Source: Vicinamibacterales bacterium
Lineage (GTDB): Bacteria; Acidobacteriota; Vicinamibacteria; Vicinamibacterales; UBA8438
Assembly: GCA_030745255.1 (NCBI GenBank)
Contig: JASLOY010000054.1
Span: 1-12,116 of the forward strand
Length of the DNA: 12,116 nt
Direction: 5' to 3'
Under the pieces are notes generated by a model. The model searched no databases and was not told where the DNA came from. It saw only the letters and a list, made by a program, of their open reading frames with translations. Numbering within the stretch: the stretch's first letter is position 1; each line of letters starts with the position of its first letter. Made by a program: the position numbers and the translations under genes. Shown one piece after another: positions 1 through 6,263 of this stretch.

Positions 1-2
1 CC

Positions 3-1379
3 TTCGACGGCGCGGTACCGGCCGACACGGGGTCACGGCAGCGCATCTTCTCTTGCCGTCCGACCAGCAGCGAACAGGACGCAGAGCGTCGATGTGCCGG
101 CGAGATCCTCGCCGGGCTCGCCACACGGGCGTATCGTCGTCCGGCGACCCCGGAGGACATCAGTTCGCTGCTGGCGGCCTATGATGCCGGTCGCCAGGCT
201 GGTGGATTTGAAGATGGGATCCGCTGGGCCATCGAAGCGGTGCTGGTGTCGCCGAAATTTCTGTTCAGGGTCGAGGGGCAGCCTGAGGATGTGGCGCCCG
301 GCGCGCCCTATCGGGTCAGCGATATCGACCTGGCCTCGCGATTGTCATTCTTTCTCTGGAGCAGCATTCCCGACGAGGCGCTGGTGGACCTGGCGACCGC
401 GGGGCGTCTCTCCAATCCGGACGTGCTCGAGGCGCAGGTGCGACGCATGCTGGCCAACCCACGCTCGCGGGCGCTGGTCGAGAACTTCGGCGGCCAGTGG
501 CTGTATCTGCGCAACGTGCCGACCGTGGCGCCAGATGCCACGCAGTTTCCGGACTTTGACGACAATCTCCGGACGGCGTTCCGTCGCGAGACCGAGCTGT
601 TCCTCCAGAGCCAATTGCGTGACGACCGGAGTGTGCGGGATCTGCTGGACGCCGACTATACCTTCGTGAACGAGCGACTGGCGCGGCACTACGGGATGCC
701 GAACGTCTACGGCAGCCACTTCCGCCGAGTGACCTGGCCTGCGAACGACGACCGGCGTGCCGGTCTGCTCGGGCAGGGGAGCATCCTGACCGTGACGTCC
801 TATCCGCATCGCACGTCCCCGGTGGTGCGAGGCAAGTGGTTGCTCGAGAACCTGCTCGGCGCGCCGCCGCCACCGCCACCACCGAACGTACCGGCGCTCG
901 AGGAGCGTCGGGACGGGGAGCGGCCGGCGACCATGCGCGAGCGCATGGCGCAGCATCGAGCCAACCCGGTGTGCGCGACCTGTCACACGCGGATCGATCC
1001 GTTGGGGTTCGCGCTCGAGAACTTCGACGCGGTCGGCCGATGGCGTACGACCAACGGCAGCGGCGGCGCGACGATCGATGCGTCCGGGACCTTGCCGAAC
1101 GGCGCGCCATTCGACGGTCCGGCGACGTTCCGCGCCGCCCTGCTCGCCGAGCCCTGGGCCGGAGAATTCACTCGGACGGTGACCGGAAAACTGTTGACCT
1201 ACGCGCTCGGCCGCGGCCTCGAGTCGCAGGACGCGCCGGTGGTGCGGCAGATTATGCGCGACGCCGAGCCGGACGGTCACCGATGGTCGTCGTTGATTCT
1301 GGGCATCGTCAGAAGCATGCCGTTTCAGATGCGGCGCGCCGACGACGACAATGGGGGCGCCGAACGGCCGGGGCCGTAG
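3..1379 (+). CDS. DUF1592/DUF1588/DUF1585 cytochrome c-type protein, 5'-truncated by window edge
   Basis: The reading frame is open from the left edge to TAG at 1377-1379, giving 458 residues that align with about the last 440 of the 835-residue paralogue on the minus strand at 6260-8767. Modules seen, in order: a segment with a paired cysteine spacing (SCRPTS...RRC) and RRPATPED, as in DUF1595; a DUF1592 block (GFEDGIRWAIEAVLVSPKFLFR, LASRLSFFLWSSIPDEALVD); a proline run; a DUF1588 block with the haem c motif CATCH at 972-986 followed by RIDPLGFALENFDAVGRWR; and a DUF1585 tail (TGKLLTYALGRGLES...GIVRSMPFQMRR). The N-terminal haem domain and signal peptide expected of the family lie outside the window. 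A GTG at 240 is internal to the conserved DUF1592 block, so it is not the start. The family is presumed periplasmic and redox-active, but its substrate is unknown. The DUF1552 gene follows after a 116-bp gap. The C-terminus is 8 residues longer than the paralogue's after QMRR. Confidence 0.93.
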   Translation, partial: FDGAVPADTGSRQRIFSCRPTSSEQDAERRCAGEILAGLATRAYRRPATPEDISSLLAAYDAGRQAGGFEDGIRWAIEAVLVSPKFLFRVEGQPEDVAPGAPYRVSDIDLASRLSFFLWSSIPDEALVDLATAGRLSNPDVLEAQVRRMLANPRSRALVENFGGQWLYLRNVPTVAPDATQFPDFDDNLRTAFRRETELFLQSQLRDDRSVRDLLDADYTFVNERLARHYGMPNVYGSHFRRVTWPANDDRRAGLLGQGSILTVTSYPHRTSPVVRGKWLLENLLGAPPPPPPPNVPALEERRDGERPATMRERMAQHRANPVCATCHTRIDPLGFALENFDAVGRWRTTNGSGGATIDASGTLPNGAPFDGPATFRAALLAEPWAGEFTRTVTGKLLTYALGRGLESQDAPVVRQIMRDAEPDGHRWSSLILGIVRSMPFQMRRADDDNGGAERPGP

Positions 1380-1394
1380 GCTGAGTGAGGCTTC

Positions 1395-1409
1395 TCCCGC
1401 GTAGCGGGA
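1395..1409. repeat. Small perfect inverted repeat in the DUF1592-DUF1552 gap
   Basis: TCCCGC, a 3-base loop GTA, then GCGGGA: a 6-bp all-matching stem 16 bases after the upstream stop codon. No T-run follows, so a classical intrinsic terminator is unlikely. It could be a weak processing or attenuation hairpin or chance in GC-rich DNA. The paralogous minus-strand operon has no gap at this position. Confidence 0.4.
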
Positions 1410-1495
1410 CCATTGACGGGTGTCACCACGCGACGCGCAGCCTGCCGCCGGCTGCCGCTCAGTCGCAGGTTCGAGGCGGAGCGTTGCGAGCAGCC

Positions 1496-2851
1496 ATGAT
1501 CATCACGAAACGGTATCTCCCTCGTCGGACGGTGCTGCGTGGGCTCGGCGCCACTCTGGCGCTGCCGTTGCTCGACGGCATGGTGCCGGCGTTGGCCCCA
1601 CTGCGGGCCACCGCCGCGCAGCCGGTGCGACGTCTTGGCGCCATCTACGTGCCAAACGGGGTCGAGATGCGGGCGTGGACTCCAACGGCGCAAGGCACGA
1701 CGCTCGAGCTGTCATCGATTCTGGAGCCGCTTGCTCCGGTGCGCGATCAGGTGTGCGTGTTGAGCGGGCTGGCCGACAAGCCCGCGATCCCGCGGGAGGG
1801 TGAGGGAGTCGGCGACCACGCACGGGCCGCCGCGACCTGGCTGACCGCCGTCCATGCCAAGAAGACGGAGGGGCCGGATATTCGTGCCGGTGTCTCGATG
1901 GATCAGATCGCGGCCCGCGAGCTGGGCAAGGAGACCCAGTTGGCGTCACTCGAGCTGGCGATCGACTCGGTCGAGGTGCTGGGCGCCTGCGACCAAGGCT
2001 ACAGCTGCGCGTATGCCAACACGATCGCCTGGCGCAACCCGACGACGCCGCTGCCGATGGAGAACAACCCGCGCGCGGTTTTCGAGCGCCTGTTCGGTGC
2101 TGCCGACAGCACCGATGCGGCCGCCCGGCTGGCGCGGCGTCGACAGGACCGAAGCATCCTGGACTTTGTGACCGGTGAGGCGACCCAGCTCGGGCGTCGT
2201 CTTGGCGCCGGCGACCGTCGCAAGATCGATCAGTACCTGGATGCCGTCCGAGACGTGGAGCGACGAATTCAGAAGGCGGAGGAACAGAGCGACCGGGAGA
2301 TTCCGGTCGTGGAGCAGCCGATCGGAATACCCGGCACGTTTGAGACGCACGCGCGGCTCATGTTCGACCTGCTGACCCTGGCCTATCAGACCGACCTGAC
2401 GCGGGTCAGCACCTTCATGTTCGGCCGGGAGGTCAGCGGTCGTTCATTTCCCGAGATTGGCGTGCCGGGCGGGCACCACGGCTATTCACATCACCAGAAC
2501 GACCCCGAGAACCTGGCGATGCTGGCGAAAATCAACACGCACCACATTGCGCAGTTCGGCTACTTCCTCGAGAAGCTGCGCGCGACACCGGACGGCGACG
2601 GTTCGCTGCTGGACCACTCCCTCCTCGTCTATGGGGCGGGCATCAGCGACGGGAACCTACACTTCCACCTCGACCTGCCCACCTTGCTTGCCGGCGGCGG
2701 CGCAGGGCATCTGAAGGGCGGCCGACATCTGGAATATCCACGCGAGACCCCGCTGGCGAACCTCCACGTCACCGTGCTCGACAAGCTCGGAATTCCGGTC
2801 GAGCAATTCGGCGACAGCACGGGGCAGCTTGACTATCTGTCAGACGTGTAG
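1496..2851 (+). CDS. HXXSHH/DUF1552 family protein, Tat-exported (paralogue 1)
   Basis: Encodes 451 residues of the DUF1552 family (Pfam name HXXSHH), which typically travels with DUF1592-type cytochromes; its activity is not established. The N-terminus resembles a twin-arginine signal (PRRTVLRGLG at residues 9-18, hydrophobic stretch to about 33, likely cleavage near ATAAQ at 39-42), suggesting folded export. The family-name motif is intact: H328-G-Y-S331-H332-H333, preceded by PGG. Other landmarks are C165/C171 in CDQGYSCAY, the helix DQYLDAVRDVERRI (245-258), and PLANLHVTVLDKLGI near the end. An in-frame GTG at 1385 would add 37 residues, but the ATG at 1496 aligns with the start of the paralogue at 6263 and places the RR motif near the N-terminus. 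The ribosome site is weak (GAG at 1488-1490, GGAG at 1478-1481). The stop lies 7 bp from the stop of the opposing ankyrin-cytochrome gene. Confidence 0.93.
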   Translation: MIITKRYLPRRTVLRGLGATLALPLLDGMVPALAPLRATAAQPVRRLGAIYVPNGVEMRAWTPTAQGTTLELSSILEPLAPVRDQVCVLSGLADKPAIPREGEGVGDHARAAATWLTAVHAKKTEGPDIRAGVSMDQIAARELGKETQLASLELAIDSVEVLGACDQGYSCAYANTIAWRNPTTPLPMENNPRAVFERLFGAADSTDAAARLARRRQDRSILDFVTGEATQLGRRLGAGDRRKIDQYLDAVRDVERRIQKAEEQSDREIPVVEQPIGIPGTFETHARLMFDLLTLAYQTDLTRVSTFMFGREVSGRSFPEIGVPGGHHGYSHHQNDPENLAMLAKINTHHIAQFGYFLEKLRATPDGDGSLLDHSLLVYGAGISDGNLHFHLDLPTLLAGGGAGHLKGGRHLEYPRETPLANLHVTVLDKLGIPVEQFGDSTGQLDYLSDV

Positions 2852-2858
2852 TGGATGC

Positions 2859-4799
2859 CTAGAAGCTCTTCAGGTAGTTCACGAGGTGCCAGGTCTCTGT
2901 TTCTGTGATCCGGTCCCGGAACGCGTCCATCAGCAGGTCCTGGCCGTTGGCGAAGCCATCGCGAATCGCCATGAAGATCTCGCCGTCGCTGCCGCCGTGC
3001 CGCCAGACCGTATCAGTCAGGTCTGGGGGCCGGCGACCGTAGGCGGCCGTGGCGGCAGACAGTCGACCGTCACCGCGACCGGTCGGGCCGTGGCAGGCGG
3101 CGCAGTCGCGTGCGTAGACGGCGCCGCCTGCCATGACCGATTCCGGGGAGACAGACACCGGGTTCGTCAGCGTTCGGGCTTCGGCATGACGGTGGGGCTC
3201 GGACGGATGTGCGGTGTCCTCCAGCTCGCCCAGCAGCGCCGCCGTGCCTTCCCGAACACGCCGGTCACCCGCGATCCCGTCGGAATAGACGGCCAGCGCC
3301 GCCGGAGTCTGGCCGCGAGCGTTTGTCGCGCGGACGTCGGCCCCCTGGGCGACGAGCGCCCTGACGAGCGTGTCCATGCCGTGCGAGGCGGCGGCGTGGA
3401 GAGCGGTGTTCCCCGCCTGATCGACGGCGCGCACGTCAGCCCCGAGCTCGAGCGCCGTCGTGACCGCGACCAGCGCGAGGCGTTCTTCGTCGGCCGGAAT
3501 CTGTGAGCCCTGGGCCGCGGACTCGACCGGGTTGTAGGAGGAGAAGTCGCGGCGATCCTTGATAAAGGCGCTGCCGCCGCCGCGGCTGTAGCCGAGTCCG
3601 GCGGCCGCCATCAGCGGTGTCGTCCCGTCGCGGCTGGCACGCCTCGGGTCGGCGCCACCGGCCACGAGCACCCGCATCATCTCCGTCTCGAGAAATTTCG
3701 CAGCCAGCCAGTACGGCGTGGCGCCCACCCAGCGTTCCATCAGCGCGAAATCGTGGCTCCAGCGGCGTACGGGCGTGCCTTTCGCGAGACGAGCATCCGG
3801 GTTCGCGCCGTGCTCGAGGAGTGCTCGCACGAGCGGTACGCCGGCGCCAGGGTCCTCGGACGCGCGGCGGCGGTCCTGGAGCGTGCCGCGGAGCACCGCG
3901 GCATGGAGCGCCGCATAGCCCAGTGGGGCGGCGTTCGGGTCGGCCCCCTGCTCGAGGAGCAAGGCAGCGACCGAGCCGCTCCCACTGTGGGCCGCGATGA
4001 TCAGCGCGGTGTTGCCGTCGGCCGCCGTGTCGTTCACGTCGGCGCCCGCCGCAATCAGCAGCCGCGCCGATTCCAGATCGCCCGATCGGGCGGCAAACAG
4101 CAGCGGCGTGCTTCCACCCTGCGGAACCTCTTCGAGCGCGATGCCACTCGAGGCCGAGCCGGCCGACCGACTGCCGCCCATGTTGAACACCTGCGAGCCG
4201 GTCGACGAGCGCGCCCCCACGTCTGCGCCATGGTCGAGCAGCGCATCGACGATATCCGGGTGGGCGTTGGCGGCCGCCCACATCAGCGCCGACTGTCCTC
4301 GAGTCGACTCCGTCGCGTTGACGTCCGCGCCTGCCGCGAGCAGGGCAGACACCGACAGCAGGCTGCCGGTGCGGGCGGCTAGCATGAGCGCCGTCTCACC
4401 GCTGGCGCGGGCCGTGTTCGCATCGGCGCCGGCCGCCAGCAGCGCCTCAACGATCGCCCCGTTGCCGCTCGCGCTCGCCATGATGAGCGGTGTCGTGGCC
4501 AGATCGTTCGCGGCGTTCACGTCGGCGCCGGCCCGCAGCAGCAGATCCACCATCGCCTGGTGTTCCCAATGCGCAGCCCAGTGCAGGGCGGTCGCCTCGT
4601 CCGCCTGTCGTGCGTTCACGTCGACTCCCTCCGCCAGCAGCGACCGCACAGCGTCCAGATCTTGGGTCTTGGCCGCCTCGATCAGCGGAGACACAGCTTC
4701 TTGAGCGTGGAGTGGACCCGACCCGTGGGTCAGTGCCGCAGCAGCGACGATGTAGACGATCACGCGTTGAATCGCGCGCCGGTAGGAGCTGGTCGTCAC
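2859..4799 (-). CDS. Exported ankyrin-repeat protein with C-terminal monohaem cytochrome c domain
   Basis: Encodes 646 residues. An arginine-containing N-region and hydrophobic segment (about 7-24) with a likely cleavage at LHA/QE (32/33) indicate Sec export. About 12 ankyrin units follow between residues 36 and 520, recognisable by TALHWAA, TPLIMAS, TALMLAA, TPLLFAA, TALIIAA and TALHAAA and by the repeated LL..GADVNA ends. The stack is broken by non-ankyrin inserts at about 198-228, 307-320, 338-358 and 402-440. The C-terminal domain (about 552-646) is a class I-like cytochrome c: CAACH at 566-570, then GPTGRGDG, PPDLTD, and M624 in LLMDAF as a candidate distal ligand, ending WHLVNYLKSF. It is the third gene of the minus-strand operon, 81 bp after DUF1552. 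The start is GTG; an in-frame stop lies about 16 codons upstream, so little extension is possible. The nearest strong purine run, AGGAGG, is too far away for a normal ribosome site, so the start is less certain. A redox partner or scaffold role is inferred. Confidence 0.92.
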   Translation of the reverse strand: MTTSSYRRAIQRVIVYIVAAAALTHGSGPLHAQEAVSPLIEAAKTQDLDAVRSLLAEGVDVNARQADEATALHWAAHWEHQAMVDLLLRAGADVNAANDLATTPLIMASASGNGAIVEALLAAGADANTARASGETALMLAARTGSLLSVSALLAAGADVNATESTRGQSALMWAAANAHPDIVDALLDHGADVGARSSTGSQVFNMGGSRSAGSASSGIALEEVPQGGSTPLLFAARSGDLESARLLIAAGADVNDTAADGNTALIIAAHSGSGSVAALLLEQGADPNAAPLGYAALHAAVLRGTLQDRRRASEDPGAGVPLVRALLEHGANPDARLAKGTPVRRWSHDFALMERWVGATPYWLAAKFLETEMMRVLVAGGADPRRASRDGTTPLMAAAGLGYSRGGGSAFIKDRRDFSSYNPVESAAQGSQIPADEERLALVAVTTALELGADVRAVDQAGNTALHAAASHGMDTLVRALVAQGADVRATNARGQTPAALAVYSDGIAGDRRVREGTAALLGELEDTAHPSEPHRHAEARTLTNPVSVSPESVMAGGAVYARDCAACHGPTGRGDGRLSAATAAYGRRPPDLTDTVWRHGGSDGEIFMAIRDGFANGQDLLMDAFRDRITETETWHLVNYLKSF

Positions 4800-4824
4800 C
4801 GTGTTCTGGATGAACAGAAGTTGG

Positions 4825-4836
4825 CGGAGCCCTCCG
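4825..4836. repeat. Short inverted repeat upstream of the ankyrin-cytochrome start
   Basis: CGGAG, two bases, CTCCG: a 5-bp perfect stem 25 bases upstream of the GTG start of the ankyrin-cytochrome gene, between it and the heptad repeat. On the minus-strand transcript it could form a small hairpin in the intercistronic leader, but arms this short are common by chance. Confidence 0.3.
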
Positions 4837-4842
4837 GCTTCC

Positions 4843-4877
4843 TCCTATCTCCTGTCTCCTGCCTCCTGTCTCCTTCG
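4843..4877. repeat. Heptanucleotide tandem repeat (TCCTGTC)n in an intercistronic gap
   Basis: Consecutive 7-base units read TCCTATC, TCCTGTC, TCCTGCC, TCCTGTC, TCCTTCG, i.e. four near-identical copies and a decaying fifth. On the transcribed (minus) strand the unit is GACAGGA, so the mRNA has a purine-rich tract of repeated AGGA. It begins four bases after the DUF1552 stop codon and fills much of the 81-bp gap before the ankyrin-cytochrome gene. It is a simple-sequence repeat likely to vary in copy number by slippage. Confidence 0.85.
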
Positions 4878-4880
4878 GGG

Positions 4881-6263
4881 CTAGATCTCCAGCCTCCCCG
4901 TGCTGTCATGCAACGCGTCCATGCGCATCCCGAGCTTTTCGAGCACGGCGAGGTGCAGATTGGCCAGGGGAGTGCCTCCTTCGACCGATGAGTACGCGCC
5001 GGCGCCGCCCGCGGTCTCGCCATATCGCAGGTGACGGCCACCCGAGAGCCGCCCGCCACCGCCACCCGCCAACACGACCGGCAGATTCCAGGGTTGATGG
5101 TCTCCCTCGCTCATCCCCGCTCCGTAGTAGAGGAGCACCTGGTCGAGCAATGAGCCGTCGCCATCGGGTGTCGACTGCAGGCGATCGAGGTAGTAGGCGA
5201 ACTGTTCCGCATGATGCACGTTGATCCTGACCAGCTGTTCCTGGCTCGCCGCGCTGTGCTCGTGCGAGAGCGGATGGTGACCGCCCGGTGCGCCGATCTC
5301 CGGGTAGGTGCGGCTGCTGAATTCGCGGCCGACCATGAACGTGATGACCCTGGTCAGGTCGCTCTGGTAGGCCAGCACCTGCAGGTCGAACATCAACCGC
5401 GCATGTTCGGCAAACGTGTCCGGTACGCCGGCCGGCTGGTCGACCACCGGCAACTCACGATTGCTCTGCGCTTCAGCCGTCTGGATTCGGCGTTCGACGT
5501 CCCGAACCGCGTCGAGATATTCGTCGAGCTTGCCGACGTCGCTCGGGCCGAGCCCGCGCCGGAGCTCGGCGACTTTGTCGGTCACCGAATCGAGGAGGCT
5601 GCGGTTGTCCGCGAGCCGGGCGCGGCGGGCGATGGGGTCGGTGCTGCCGCCGTCACCGAACATCCGTTCGAACACGACGCGCGGGTCGTGCTCCATCGGC
5701 AGCGGGGTGGTGGGGCCACGCCAGGTGATCGTGTGGCTGTAGGTACAGCTGTAGCCGCCGTCGCAGGTGCCGGCGCCCTTGTCACCCGACTCGAGCGACA
5801 GCTCCAGCGAACCGAGCTGGGTCTGCCGGCCCAGCTCGCGCGCCAAGAGCTGGTCGATCGACACGTCGGCGCGAAAGTCGTTGCCCTCCTGTCCGAACGG
5901 TCGCGGAATCGCGCCGGTCAGGAACTTCGTCGCGCAGCGACCATGGACCGCCCCGCTCCGCGCGGTGAGTCCATTGGTGTTCTGGGTGAGTCCGCTCACG
6001 ATAAGCAGCCGGTCGCGAAACGGCGTCAGTGGCCGCAGGATCGGCGAGAGTTCGAACGCGGCGCCATCCAGGGCTGGTGTCCACTGGTCGATCACGACGC
6101 CGTTCGGCAGATACACCACGCCGAACCGCCTGATTGGCTGGGCGGCGGTCTGGCCGAGCGCGGTGAGCGCCGGCACCATTCCGTCCAGCAACGGCAACGC
6201 CAGGGTCGCGCCGAGCCCGCGCAGCACCGTGCGGCGAGACAGCGCCTTCTTGGTGATCATCAT
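4881..6263 (-). CDS. HXXSHH/DUF1552 family protein, Tat-exported (paralogue 2)
   Basis: Encodes 460 residues clearly paralogous to the plus-strand gene at 1496: residues 10-33 are identical in both (twin-arginine signal and hydrophobic core), and blocks such as DAVRDVERRI, HARLMFDL, LPVVLAGGGGG and TPLANLHLAVLEKLG recur. The Tat-like motif is SRRTVLRG at 9-16. The conserved pair C167/C173 is in CDGGYSCTY. The family motif is altered: residues 330-336 read HPLSHEH instead of HXXSHH, so the last histidine is displaced by one residue with Glu335 in its place. A loop at about 414-429 (YGETAGGAGAYSSVEGG) is longer than in paralogue 1. The start ATG at 6263 overlaps the stop of the upstream DUF1592 gene as ATGA, with GAAGG 8 bases upstream (6276-6272) serving as ribosome site, so translation is probably coupled. 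Function is unknown; a periplasmic partner of the DUF1592 cytochrome is inferred. Confidence 0.94.
   Translation of the reverse strand: MMITKKALSRRTVLRGLGATLALPLLDGMVPALTALGQTAAQPIRRFGVVYLPNGVVIDQWTPALDGAAFELSPILRPLTPFRDRLLIVSGLTQNTNGLTARSGAVHGRCATKFLTGAIPRPFGQEGNDFRADVSIDQLLARELGRQTQLGSLELSLESGDKGAGTCDGGYSCTYSHTITWRGPTTPLPMEHDPRVVFERMFGDGGSTDPIARRARLADNRSLLDSVTDKVAELRRGLGPSDVGKLDEYLDAVRDVERRIQTAEAQSNRELPVVDQPAGVPDTFAEHARLMFDLQVLAYQSDLTRVITFMVGREFSSRTYPEIGAPGGHHPLSHEHSAASQEQLVRINVHHAEQFAYYLDRLQSTPDGDGSLLDQVLLYYGAGMSEGDHQPWNLPVVLAGGGGGRLSGGRHLRYGETAGGAGAYSSVEGGTPLANLHLAVLEKLGMRMDALHDSTGRLEI

Noticed and set aside
1395..1409. Intrinsic terminator after the DUF1592 gene
   Set aside because: The stem is only 6 bp and no T-run follows on either strand.
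1385..1495. In-frame GTG extension of the DUF1552 gene by 37 residues
   Set aside because: It would push the twin-arginine signal away from the N-terminus and has no counterpart in the paralogue, whose start aligns with the ATG at 1496.
4843..4877. CRISPR-like repeat array
   Set aside because: The units are 7 bases, directly adjacent and without spacers, so this is a simple tandem repeat.
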